64,000 bases of DNA from a virus. The position numbers and the translations under genes were made by a program. Below the pieces are notes generated by a model. That model saw nothing but the letters and a program-made list of their open reading frames with translations, did not search any database and was not told where the DNA came from. Location: positions 1 through 64,000 of the IMG/VR virus record IMGVR_UViG_3300006925_000013. One strand, written 5' to 3'. Each line of letters begins with the position of its first letter. Within the stretch, counting starts at the first letter, position 1. Below are positions 1-6,759 of the stretch, one piece after another.

Positions 1-136
1 TATGAGTGTGGAAGATTATGAACTCATAGAACCAGTGGTTGAAAGAACTAATATGATGACAGGTAAGAAATTTACCGAGTCAATCAATACGCCTCATTAT
101 ATGAGTCCAAGTTCTGAAAGTTACTGGAGTGCATAA
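1..136 (+). CDS. C-terminal end of an unidentified protein (possibly partial)
   Basis: A reading frame runs from the left edge to a TAA at 134-136 and ends in ...SSESYWSA. The first ATG in this frame is at position 2, so the window holds either a complete 44-residue protein or, more likely, the tail of a longer gene cut by the boundary. The visible part is polar and has no recognisable motif. It is followed nine bases later by a tRNA gene. Function cannot be assigned. Confidence 0.5.
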   Translation, partial: MSVEDYELIEPVVERTNMMTGKKFTESINTPHYMSPSSESYWSA

Positions 137-144
137 TAAAATGT

Positions 145-219
145 GCCCCGTTCGTCTAGTGGTTAGGACACCGGGTTTTCATCTCGGCAACAGGAGTTCG
201 ACTCTCCTACGGGGTACCA
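145..219 (+). tRNA. tRNA-Glu (anticodon UUC)
   Basis: A complete cloverleaf can be drawn. The acceptor stem GCCCCGT pairs with ACGGGGT, with a G-U at position 1:72. The anticodon stem CCGGG/CTCGG carries loop TTTTCAT with anticodon TTC, and the T-loop is GTTCGACTC. The discriminator A is followed by an encoded CCA at 217-219. UUC reads GAA, which is very frequent in the genes of this AT-rich genome, so the tRNA probably supplements host decoding. Confidence 0.95.
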
Positions 220-237
220 ACTAAATAGCGACAAGTA

Positions 238-272
238 GAGGAGTGTCTTCCGGGTGCCCGGTGTTATACCTC
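238..272 (+). ncRNA. structured segment downstream of tRNA-Glu
   Basis: An inner hairpin CCGG-GTGC-CCGG (250-261) lies inside an imperfect outer pairing of GAGG (238-241) with CCTC (269-272). There is no plausible coding frame between the tRNA and the terminator at 342. It may be a processed 3' trailer of the tRNA transcript or a small RNA. The structure was drawn by eye only. Confidence 0.3.
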
Positions 273-341
273 CAAAATCACATAACATAATTTGCCAGTC
301 AATTTTATAATAGTTAAGTGACTTTAAATAAAAACTATAGA

Positions 342-369
342 AGGCGAGTTTTACATTCGCCTTTTTTTA
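342..369 (+). terminator. intrinsic terminator
   Basis: AGGCGA (342-347) pairs with TCGCCT (357-362) and runs straight into seven T residues. It ends the tRNA-Glu transcription unit just before the next late promoter. Confidence 0.85.
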
Positions 370-375
370 TGACAG

Positions 376-383
376 CATAAATA
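376..383 (+). promoter_or_regulatory. late promoter CATAAATA
   Basis: The motif is one base from the T4 late consensus TATAAATA. Five bases (CTAGC) separate it from the ATG at 389. If initiation follows T4 geometry, the first transcribed base is the A of that ATG and the mRNA is leaderless. Confidence 0.7.
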
Positions 384-388
384 CTAGC

Positions 389-625
389 ATGTCAGATAAG
401 TTGGAAAAGATAATTGGTAAGATTGTCATGGACCTAATGCTTGAAGCACATGCCAAAGGCATTGCATTAAGTTATGAAGACATTTGTAAAATGGTAGGCA
501 TACCTGAACAAGACATCACAGACAGTAACGCATATTTCACAATAAACGACGAGTTCATTGATGCCGTATCTGACAAAGATGTTAGGGAGGCTATGATAGA
601 AAGAGCCTTCTCTACTTTACACTAG
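389..625 (+). CDS. hypothetical protein, 78 aa, leaderless late gene
   Basis: This small acidic, mostly helical-looking protein (MSDKLEKIIGKIV...) has no family motif I recognise. The start is set by the late promoter whose predicted start point coincides with this ATG. There is no Shine-Dalgarno sequence, which agrees with leaderless translation. It is first in a run that continues with a zinc-finger protein nine bases downstream. Confidence 0.7.
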   Translation: MSDKLEKIIGKIVMDLMLEAHAKGIALSYEDICKMVGIPEQDITDSNAYFTINDEFIDAVSDKDVREAMIERAFSTLH

Positions 626-633
626 AGAAAATT

Positions 634-843
634 ATGCCAAAGAAAGAACAGAGTCTAGACTCTATACAAAAGCGACAACAAACATATGATGAAAAATGGG
701 GACCATATCAATTACATAAAAGGCATTGCAAAGCATGTAAAAAGACTTTTAAGTGGGCAGGCAGAGCCAAAACAAAAGGCTTCTTACGAGCAATGTTTAA
801 CAAAAACTGCGAAGCCTGTGTTAAAGAATCCCTCAGTATTTAA
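634..843 (+). CDS. small zinc-finger-like protein, 69 aa
   Basis: A basic protein with two Cys pairs, CKAC near residue 33 and CEAC near residue 60. The CxxC-x(n)-CxxC arrangement suggests a structural zinc ribbon that binds nucleic acid or protein. The ATG follows a GAGAAAA ribosome-binding site. Its last 26 bases overlap the probable start of the following membrane protein. The partner is unknown and the fold is inferred from Cys spacing alone. Confidence 0.65.
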   Translation: MPKKEQSLDSIQKRQQTYDEKWGPYQLHKRHCKACKKTFKWAGRAKTKGFLRAMFNKNCEACVKESLSI

Positions 844-1273
844 AGTTGGATTAATATTATTTGGTGCTTTGGTAGTGAGCAGACTTTTACCATTGCCACC
901 AAACAGCGAACCACTATTAGGTTTAGCAGTTCTAACACCTTACTTAACTAAAAACAACCTAGCATTCTTATTACCATTAGGTGTAATGTTTGTGAGTGAT
1001 TTGTTTATAGGTTTCCATAACAGTATGTTAATGACTTATTCAGCATTAGCATTAACACCCTTCATTAGCAAAATGCTAGACAGCAAGTATGTGTCATTAT
1101 TAAGCAGTTGGTTAGTATGGCATGTAATGGCAAACGCAGGCCAATGGTTCCCTCCATTTAGTCCAGAAGCATTGTTATTTGATATTAGATTTTTAATAAG
1201 TGGATTGTCTATTGTTGTACTTTTTGATGTAGTACAAAAAATGACTTCAACTAATTTACAGTATTATAAATAA
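818..1273 (+). CDS. DUF6580-like multi-pass membrane protein
   Basis: The hydrophobic protein begins near LKNPSVFKVGLILF and contains SRLLPLPPN followed by several membrane segments, the pattern of the DUF6580 family (transporter-like, function undefined). The frame is open upstream to an ATG at 686, but that stretch overlaps the whole zinc-finger gene and looks like its shadow, so I prefer the GTG at 818. The stop codon at 1271-1273 lies inside the late promoter for tRNA-Ala. The start is uncertain. Confidence 0.6.
   Translation: MLKNPSVFKVGLILFGALVVSRLLPLPPNSEPLLGLAVLTPYLTKNNLAFLLPLGVMFVSDLFIGFHNSMLMTYSALALTPFISKMLDSKYVSLLSSWLVWHVMANAGQWFPPFSPEALLFDIRFLISGLSIVVLFDVVQKMTSTNLQYYK
1265..1272 (+). 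promoter_or_regulatory. late promoter TATAAATA for tRNA-Ala
   Basis: This is a perfect match to the T4 late consensus. Predicted initiation is near 1278, five bases before the mature tRNA 5' end at 1283. It overlaps the stop codon of the preceding membrane gene. Confidence 0.75.
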
Positions 1274-1282
1274 CACTACTAA

Positions 1283-1358
1283 GGGGCCATAGTTCAGTTG
1301 GGAGAACGTCTGGTTTGCAACCAGAAGGTCCGGGGTTCGAATCCCCGTGGCTCCACCA
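1283..1358 (+). tRNA. tRNA-Ala (anticodon UGC)
   Basis: The acceptor stem GGGGCCA pairs with TGGCTCC, with one G-U. The anticodon stem TCTGG/CCAGA carries loop TTTGCAA, giving anticodon TGC. The T arm is CCGGG-GTTCGAA-TCCCCG-like, the discriminator is A, and CCA is encoded at 1356-1358. A late promoter immediately upstream suggests expression late in infection with almost no 5' leader to trim. Confidence 0.95.
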
Positions 1359-1367
1359 GGTATTAAT

Positions 1368-1736
1368 ATGGAATTTAACATTTTATTTTGGCTTTTTACT
1401 AAACATATAATTGCAGATTATTATATGCAATATCCTTGGATGTTCAAGTACAAAGGTACATATGGACACATTGGTGGACTTGCTCATGCAAAACTACACG
1501 GCTTGTTTACTTTTATTGTACTACTAAATTTTGCAAACCCATTAACAGCATTTGTATTAGGTGCCATAGATGCAATATTACATTATCACATAGACTATGC
1601 AAAGAACAAATTATGGGAAAGATTTCCAACTAATCCTTCTGAACAAAAGTATTGGGTAATACACGGAACAGATCAATTAGCACATGGCATGACATATTTC
1701 TTATTAGTACATCTATTGGTCCATGGGCATGTTTGA
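1368..1736 (+). CDS. DUF3307-like membrane protein, 122 aa
   Basis: The protein starts MEFNILFWLFTKHIIADYYMQ and has several hydrophobic segments with conserved-looking His residues (HIGGLAHAKLHG, HYHIDYAKN, HGTDQLAHG). This matches the DUF3307 family seen in phages and bacteria, whose function is undefined. The ATG lies ten bases after the tRNA CCA, so it is probably read from the tRNA-Ala promoter. An in-frame start inside the tRNA was rejected. Its 3' end overlaps the next gene by 14 bases. Confidence 0.7.
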   Translation: MEFNILFWLFTKHIIADYYMQYPWMFKYKGTYGHIGGLAHAKLHGLFTFIVLLNFANPLTAFVLGAIDAILHYHIDYAKNKLWERFPTNPSEQKYWVIHGTDQLAHGMTYFLLVHLLVHGHV

Positions 1737-2355
1737 AAAGTTAGTTGAATATATAGAAAACACAGACCTCACAGTTCTCGAAGGAGCAACTATAGAGTAT
1801 GAACCACATCAATATAAATTAATAGTGCTAGAAGATGTTCTTAGTGATGAAGAAATAGAATATGCTAAAGAAGTATACGATGCACCAACAACAAAAAGAT
1901 ACGATGTGTATGCACACCCACCTGAAACACATAAAATACACAGGCAAAGAGCAGACTTTTCTGATATACATGAAATCAGTTTAGAGTTACAAAAAACAAT
2001 AGACTCTATTAAAGCAAAGTTTGATTTAAATGGCTTGGGTATTCCTAGTACAAGCATGTGGCAAGACTCACCAGGCTTTGAATTGTTTCCGCATTGTGAT
2101 CAAAAAGTTTTAAATGTAACTATGCAAATATATTTAGATAATGATTGCGATGAAAGATGTGGCACAACATTTCTAAAGCCAGTATTCGAAAGTGAACACG
2201 GCGAAGAATTATTAACAACCTATTATGGAAAAGGTAACGGTTATATATTGTTAAACACAAATAAAGAAATGCATGGTATGATGACACCTGTTCCAGAAGG
2301 ACAAAAACGAACCAGTTTATACATTGTATTCGGCAAAAGCGAGGTAATTAACTAG
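1723..2355 (+). CDS. 2OG-Fe(II) oxygenase-like protein
   Basis: The 210-residue protein contains a double-stranded beta-helix signature: PHCD with H124 and D126 as the HxD iron ligands, a distal His in MHGMM (H184), and a basic 2-oxoglutarate ligand in QKRTSLY about eleven residues later. Such enzymes couple oxidation of a substrate to decarboxylation of 2-oxoglutarate; the substrate cannot be told. The ATG at 1729 is an alternative start. The gene overlaps its upstream neighbour and is followed two bases later by the next gene. It is one of three such enzymes in the window. Confidence 0.7.
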   Translation: MGMFEKLVEYIENTDLTVLEGATIEYEPHQYKLIVLEDVLSDEEIEYAKEVYDAPTTKRYDVYAHPPETHKIHRQRADFSDIHEISLELQKTIDSIKAKFDLNGLGIPSTSMWQDSPGFELFPHCDQKVLNVTMQIYLDNDCDERCGTTFLKPVFESEHGEELLTTYYGKGNGYILLNTNKEMHGMMTPVPEGQKRTSLYIVFGKSEVIN

Positions 2356-2356
2356 T

Positions 2357-2575
2357 ATGACAAGCAAAACACAAATGACTAAAAAGCAATTGATTGATGC
2401 TTTGTCTTCTGCTGAGCAACGCATAGCAGAATTAGAAACACAGGTTGATGTATTAGAAAAAGAAAAAGTTCATATAGGTGCTAAATTATTAGACGATGAA
2501 CAATCAAATATGGTCAACATTCTTAAATCTAAAATAGAAGAGTTAGAGAAACAAAATAAGTTAGATGAAAAATAA
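2357..2575 (+). CDS. small coiled-coil protein, 72 aa
   Basis: Heptad-like residues dominate from about residue 10 to the end (ALSSAEQRIAELETQVDVLEKE). The composition is charged with no cysteine or membrane segment. The gene starts two bases after the preceding stop and overlaps the next by eleven bases, so it is part of one translationally coupled operon. Function unknown. Confidence 0.65.
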   Translation: MTSKTQMTKKQLIDALSSAEQRIAELETQVDVLEKEKVHIGAKLLDDEQSNMVNILKSKIEELEKQNKLDEK

Positions 2576-2885
2576 CATAGTCGACTTGACTGCTTACAGA
2601 GAAAAACTTAAGGCGGCTGAACTCGGTAACGACACTCTATTTGAAGAAACAATAGATGATGTCACAAGAGATCTAACAAAGTTTATGGTTCACTTAGGCA
2701 TGGACTTGGATGTGGATATTACACATGAAAGTTTTGCTGTTTATTGTAGTACTGCCGTTGGCTATTACAAAAAAGCATTACGAGTAGCATATGGTTTAGA
2801 AGATTATAAATCAGAGTTGTCCAATTCAGATGCAACTATATGGGATTTAATAGAGGATATAAACAATAACAAAGATGATGAATAA
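2565..2885 (+). CDS. hypothetical protein, 106 aa
   Basis: An acidic, alpha-helical-looking protein (MKNNIVDLTAYREKLKAAE...) with no motif I recognise. It overlaps both neighbours, the coiled-coil gene by 11 bases and nadE by 11 bases, which suggests coupled translation. The composition is typical of small T4-like phage proteins expressed with metabolic genes. Confidence 0.65.
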   Translation: MKNNIVDLTAYREKLKAAELGNDTLFEETIDDVTRDLTKFMVHLGMDLDVDITHESFAVYCSTAVGYYKKALRVAYGLEDYKSELSNSDATIWDLIEDINNNKDDE

Positions 2886-3864
2886 GAAAACTGAACAAGC
2901 AAATTTAAAAAAGTTAATACTTGATTATAACAGAAAGCCTGTGTTGTCTCCTGCATTTGAAAAACTGCTAGACAGTTACATCAAAAGCGGAAAGTACATG
3001 TCAGTTGAAAAACTGCAAGTGCTACGAAATGATATAGTACAGAACTTAGTTGAGTACGCCAACAAATACAAAATAAGCAACGTCTGTGTTGGACTCAGTG
3101 GAGGCATAGATAGTGCCTTAACTGCAAGTTTATTTAGAGATGCAGGCTATCATGTAATTGGTGTAACAATGCCTATTAATCAAATAGAAGATGAAACAGA
3201 CAGAGGCTTTGAAACAGCAAAGGCACTAGGCATAGACCACAGACATATTGATTTAACAGAAGCATACGAAAGTTTGCTTCAACAAGAATATAAAATTGAT
3301 GCTAGTTTAATCAGCAATGATCACTCTAGTAAGATTAGAAAAGGAAACATTCGAGCCAGATTGCGTATGATTACGTTGTACAATCTTGCTGGTGCGAGTC
3401 AAGGCTTTGTAGCAAGTACTGATAATTTTTCAGAACTAGCCGCAGGGTTTTGGACACTACACGGAGACGTGGGCGATGTATCGCCAATACAATCATTAAG
3501 TAAGAGTTGGGAAGTTCCTGCTCTTGCTGAAATGCAAGGTGTACCCGATAGTGTCGTGTTTGCTGTTCCAACAGATGGATTAGGAATATCTAGTTCAGAC
3601 GAGGATCAGTTTGGGTTCAGTTATCTTGAATTTGATTTAGCCTTATTCAAGTTACTGGAAAATGTAGACGGAGTGGAGTTCGAAAATACCATATCAGATA
3701 TTGCCGGATTCAAAGATGTAAAGGACAAATTAATAGTAGAAGAGGTCGCAAGTAGAATTAGAGGCACAACATACAAGAGATTCAATCCTTATAATCTTGC
3801 ACATACGTTTGAAAAAGATCGATATGATCTACTAGATAAACTAGATAACCAATTGAGGAGATAA
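2875..3864 (+). CDS. nadE: NH3-dependent NAD synthetase
   Basis: The PP-loop SGGIDS is at residues 75-80, and later GNIRARLRM and STDNFSELAAGFWTLHGDVGD match the ATP and deamido-NAD binding segments of NadE. The enzyme adenylates nicotinic acid adenine dinucleotide and amidates it to NAD+. Length (329 aa) fits the ammonia-dependent form without a glutaminase domain. It begins with tandem ATG codons overlapping the previous gene. Phage NAD synthesis would support nucleotide metabolism or replace NAD lost during infection. QueC was considered and rejected because of the NadE-specific C-terminal motifs. Confidence 0.85.
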   Translation: MMNKKTEQANLKKLILDYNRKPVLSPAFEKLLDSYIKSGKYMSVEKLQVLRNDIVQNLVEYANKYKISNVCVGLSGGIDSALTASLFRDAGYHVIGVTMPINQIEDETDRGFETAKALGIDHRHIDLTEAYESLLQQEYKIDASLISNDHSSKIRKGNIRARLRMITLYNLAGASQGFVASTDNFSELAAGFWTLHGDVGDVSPIQSLSKSWEVPALAEMQGVPDSVVFAVPTDGLGISSSDEDQFGFSYLEFDLALFKLLENVDGVEFENTISDIAGFKDVKDKLIVEEVASRIRGTTYKRFNPYNLAHTFEKDRYDLLDKLDNQLRR

Positions 3865-3867
3865 ACC

Positions 3868-4155
3868 ATGGAAAATTCAATCATAGGTATAGTTGTTGTA
3901 GTAGCGATTGTTGGATTTGTTGTTTACCAATCATTTTTTAAGAAAGATGATGTAGTAGAAAGCAAACCTACACCTGCTCCTGCACCGGCACCTGCACCAA
4001 AGGCTCCTGCTAAACCTAAAGTTCCTACTGCGGCAGAACTTAATAAAAAGACTAAAGCAGAATTAGAACTATTAGCAAGAGAAAATGGTGTTGAACTAGA
4101 TTTGCGTAAGAAAAAAGCAGACCTAGTGAAAGAAGCCAGAGCATCTTTCAAGTAA
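3868..4155 (+). CDS. membrane-anchored protein with Pro-Ala linker and HeH/SAP-like tail
   Basis: Three parts are visible: a single N-terminal membrane helix (residues 4-24), a Pro-Ala-Lys linker (about 33-50), and a C-terminal helix-extended-loop-helix unit (NKKTKAELELLARENGVELDLRKKKADLVKEA), as in LEM/HeH or SAP-like DNA-binding motifs. It could tether DNA or a protein to the inner membrane. It follows nadE by three bases and is closed by a terminator. Confidence 0.65.
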   Translation: MENSIIGIVVVVAIVGFVVYQSFFKKDDVVESKPTPAPAPAPAPKAPAKPKVPTAAELNKKTKAELELLARENGVELDLRKKKADLVKEARASFK

Positions 4156-4181
4156 GCAATACAAGGACCAAGTATTCAATA

Positions 4182-4207
4182 AGCAGGCCTAGTGCCTGCT
4201 TTCCTTT
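4182..4207 (+). terminator. intrinsic terminator
   Basis: AGCAGGC (4182-4188) pairs with GCCTGCT (4194-4200) and is followed by a T-rich run. It separates the nadE operon from the next late promoter. Confidence 0.75.
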
Positions 4208-4224
4208 GGCTGTGATTTATACAC

Positions 4225-4232
4225 GATAAATA
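4225..4232 (+). promoter_or_regulatory. late promoter GATAAATA (leaderless)
   Basis: Five bases (CTGCT) lie between the motif and the ATG at 4238, which puts predicted initiation on the start codon. Confidence 0.75.
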
Positions 4233-4237
4233 CTGCT

Positions 4238-6091
4238 ATGCTAAACTTATATCTGTGCCAACCTAACTTTAGATTTGGTATTGCAGGAAAAACTGGTTAC
4301 TGGATTCCTTACAGCATTGGCTGTTTATGGAGTTATGCTAGTCAGTTTGATGATATAAAAGAAAATGTAGATCTCAAAGACATAATATTCCGCAGAGAAA
4401 ATGTAGATACTCTAGTTGATAGACTAGAAGACCCAGACATAATAGCATTTAGTTGTTACATGTGGAACTGGGAATGGAGCAAAGCAGTTGCTCAAAAAGT
4501 CAAACAAAAATATCCTAAATGCAAAATAGTATTTGGTGGCCCACAAGTTACTGATAGACCAGATGAAGAAGAATTCTTTAAGCATCACAAGTATGTAGAC
4601 TCAATTAGTTTAGCAGAAGGCGAATTAAGTTTTACAGATATATTACGAAATCTAATCAACGGCAAACTAATAGAAAAAATATATAACTATCCAAGACTAA
4701 CAGAATTAGACATACCAAGTCCTTACTTAACAGGTGTGTTTGAAAAGATTATAGCAGACAATCCAGGCGTACTATGGAATGGCACATTAGAAACTAATCG
4801 TGGCTGTCCATTTGCTTGTACATTCTGTGACTGGGGTGGCTTAACATATAGTAAACTTAAAAAGTTTCCTGAAGAAAAAGTATTACAAGAACTACATTGG
4901 ATGGCACATAACAAAATGGATTATGTAACAATAGCAGACGCAAACTTTGGTGTGTTTACAGATAGAGATATGAAGTTTACAGAAGAACTTGTAGCATTAC
5001 AAAAAGAGTTTGGCTATCCACAGGTTGTTGATGCCACATGGTATAAGAACAGTTCAGAAGAGATAATGGAAATTGTTAAGAAGTTTATCAGCAGTGGCTT
5101 CAATAGAGGACTAACTTTAAGTGTACAAAGTATGGACATGGATGTACTAGAAGAAATTAAAAGACGTAACATGGAGTTTAGTAATCTCAAACACATATTT
5201 GATATATGTAATAGAGAACAGATACCTAGTTACACAGAACTTATACTAGGCTTACCCAAAGAAACATTTGAAAGTTGGAGTAAAGGTTTATGTGATGTAA
5301 TTGAAATGGGTCAACACAATGCTATTGAAAGTTGGTTAGCACAATTACTAGAGAACGCACACCTTAATACACCTGAGCAAAGAGCAGAACACGAAATAGA
5401 CACGATAGTTGTGAAAGATTATATATCAGGCTTTGAGGAAGAAGATGGCATCAGCGAAAGTGTCACGTTAGTCCGCGGAACTAAGGACATGCCGATGCCT
5501 AAGTTTATAGACAGTTGGATGTATGCTTGGATGATCAATAATTTTCACAACTACGGCTGGACACAGATCATCAGCAGGTTCCTACGCAAGTATAAAGATA
5601 TGAGTTACTTGGAGTTTTATAATAGACTGTGGACACTTATACAAGAAGACGATGGTTATGTTAAGCAGTTATTTGACACAGCAAAAGCACAACTCACAGA
5701 ATACTTAGAGACAGGTATTGCTGATGGCTTTAGTGGACATACACTTATGTGGTCAGCACAAAGCGACTTTCACAAGGAGCCACTAAAAATATTTCAGTTC
5801 ATTGATAAGCATTACAGTAGAGAATGGTTAGACTTGCCAGAGAAGTATTACCCACAACTTATGAAACTACAAACGTTTTATGTTAGCCACCTAACTGTAT
5901 CTTATCCAACACAAATGAATTTTGGATATAACTTTTTAGAATACATCAATGATGAGGACTCAGAATTATTAAAAGACAAAACAGAATACACCTTAGATTT
6001 AATCATGCCATGCGACAGTGAAGAAGAATACTTAGACAGAATGTATTACAAAAGAAGACAAGGTTGGGGCAAAGTTTTGTTTTCCACTTAA
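4238..6091 (+). CDS. B12-binding-domain radical SAM protein
   Basis: The 617-residue protein begins with a cobalamin-binding-like Rossmann domain (about 1-140; IVFGGPQVTDRP and SLAEGELSF are typical). A radical SAM barrel follows with the cluster motif CPFACTFC (C190, C194, C197) and then a long C-terminal region (about 430-617). Such enzymes use S-adenosylmethionine and often cobalamin for methylation or rearrangement at unactivated carbons; the substrate is unknown. It is transcribed alone from a leaderless late promoter, so it acts late, possibly on virion or cell-surface components. A second member lies at 18202. Confidence 0.8.
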   Translation: MLNLYLCQPNFRFGIAGKTGYWIPYSIGCLWSYASQFDDIKENVDLKDIIFRRENVDTLVDRLEDPDIIAFSCYMWNWEWSKAVAQKVKQKYPKCKIVFGGPQVTDRPDEEEFFKHHKYVDSISLAEGELSFTDILRNLINGKLIEKIYNYPRLTELDIPSPYLTGVFEKIIADNPGVLWNGTLETNRGCPFACTFCDWGGLTYSKLKKFPEEKVLQELHWMAHNKMDYVTIADANFGVFTDRDMKFTEELVALQKEFGYPQVVDATWYKNSSEEIMEIVKKFISSGFNRGLTLSVQSMDMDVLEEIKRRNMEFSNLKHIFDICNREQIPSYTELILGLPKETFESWSKGLCDVIEMGQHNAIESWLAQLLENAHLNTPEQRAEHEIDTIVVKDYISGFEEEDGISESVTLVRGTKDMPMPKFIDSWMYAWMINNFHNYGWTQIISRFLRKYKDMSYLEFYNRLWTLIQEDDGYVKQLFDTAKAQLTEYLETGIADGFSGHTLMWSAQSDFHKEPLKIFQFIDKHYSREWLDLPEKYYPQLMKLQTFYVSHLTVSYPTQMNFGYNFLEYINDEDSELLKDKTEYTLDLIMPCDSEEEYLDRMYYKRRQGWGKVLFST

Positions 6092-6125
6092 AACACCATA
6101 AAACTTAACTGATGTGTTAATTAAT

Positions 6126-6133
6126 GATAAATA
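6126..6133 (+). promoter_or_regulatory. late promoter GATAAATA with long leader
   Basis: The motif has predicted initiation near 6139. Unlike the leaderless promoters, it is followed by roughly 195 noncoding, structured bases before the next start codon. Confidence 0.65.
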
Positions 6134-6138
6134 ATCGT

Positions 6139-6334
6139 TGGAAGATTATTGGTCTCTTCCGCAACAGGACGGTTGATTGATTGTCGGTTGTAGTGGTATG
6201 TATTCACTGTAGGTCTCATTAAGAAGATACAACAAAACGAAATCACAAAAGTTAAGGAACTTTAACCCCTGAGCATGGTTCGTAAGAACATGTGAACGAC
6301 TAGTGCTAATTGTTATTTAGACTAGGAGAAAAAT
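6139..6334 (+). ncRNA. structured 5' leader or small RNA
   Basis: This noncoding stretch contains at least three clean hairpins: GGAAGA/TCTTCC (6140-6160) at the predicted 5' end, AAAGTT-AAGG-AACTTT (6248-6263), and GTTC-GTAA-GAAC with a GNRA-type loop extended by CAT/ATG (6274-6292). The density of structure next to a short membrane gene suggests a regulatory leader or a stable RNA. No Rfam family is recognised by eye. Confidence 0.5.
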
Positions 6335-6520
6335 ATGACAACAGATACAATTAAAAGTTTTGTTTCTGGAACCTTTACAAATTTACCAACATCCTTTGAA
6401 AACTTCAAAGAGAAGTATTGTCCAGACGGACAGACGTGCAATGATATTGCCACGTTTGGAGGCTTAGCCTTTATGGTCTGGTTTATGTACCTCGCTATGG
6501 AACCTATCATTAGATTCTAA
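6335..6520 (+). CDS. small membrane protein, 61 aa
   Basis: The protein has a soluble N-terminal half with two Cys (YCPDGQTC) and one C-terminal hydrophobic helix (GGLAFMVWFMYLAM). The ATG follows an AGGAGAAAA ribosome-binding site. It is the only gene between the structured leader and a terminator, so it forms its own late unit. A role in virion membrane interaction or lysis is conceivable but unsupported. Confidence 0.7.
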   Translation: MTTDTIKSFVSGTFTNLPTSFENFKEKYCPDGQTCNDIATFGGLAFMVWFMYLAMEPIIRF

Positions 6521-6563
6521 GTAAATACTCTTGCCCAGAGCAAAGGTTTATTAACAGAGACAC

Positions 6564-6594
6564 AAGGCCTCACTTCATGTGGGGCCTTTCTTTA
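6564..6594 (+). terminator. intrinsic terminator
   Basis: AAGGCCTCAC pairs with GTGGGGCCTT around a short loop, followed by TCTTTAT. It ends the forward unit. Its right edge touches the stop codon of the convergent reverse-strand micro-gene. Confidence 0.8.
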
Positions 6595-6693
6595 TATAAG
6601 CAGAATGCCTATAATAAATCCTATGTTGAGTCCTATAGAACAGACCAACAACATATCTTTCTTAAAAGAATACGGAACTAATTCAGTTACCAT
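6592..6693 (-). CDS. 33-residue membrane microprotein (reverse strand)
   Basis: On the reverse strand an ATG at 6693 is preceded by GTAGGAG seven bases upstream and opens a 33-codon frame, MVTELVPYSFKKDMLL... ending in a single hydrophobic helix. Further upstream is a reverse-strand GATAAATA late promoter (6726-6719). Promoter, ribosome-binding site and a membrane helix together make this tiny gene credible despite its length. Function unknown. Confidence 0.55.
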   Translation of the reverse strand: MVTELVPYSFKKDMLLVCSIGLNIGFIIGILLI

Positions 6694-6718
6694 TAAATTA
6701 CTCCTACAGTAATATTCT

Positions 6719-6734
6719 TATTTATCGATAAATA
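6719..6734. promoter_or_regulatory. abutting divergent late promoters
   Basis: TATTTATC followed directly by GATAAATA makes a perfect 16-bp palindrome: one GATAAATA late promoter on each strand with no base between them. The forward copy (6727-6734) serves the lipase operon and the reverse copy serves the 33-codon gene. Confidence 0.7.
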
Positions 6735-6759
6735 CTAGCATAATTAGGTAGGAGTAATT

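Noticed and set aside
306-311. TATAAT upstream of the gene at 389
   Set aside because: No -35-like element at suitable distance, and a terminator lies between it and the gene; the late promoter at 376 explains expression better.
686-817. Upstream extension of the DUF6580-like gene to an ATG at 686
   Set aside because: It would overlap almost the whole zinc-finger gene at 634 in a different frame, and the extra residues look like a shadow translation without membrane character.
2875-3864. Possible QueC (to complete preQ0 synthesis)
   Set aside because: The PP-loop alone would fit, but GNIRARLRM, the STDNFSELAAGFWTLHGD segment and the length match NAD synthetase, and the QueC zinc Cys cluster is absent.
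6521-6528. AGTAAATA after the 61-residue gene as another late promoter
   Set aside because: The core lacks the ATAAATA match, and the downstream stretch before the terminator has no gene or clear RNA.
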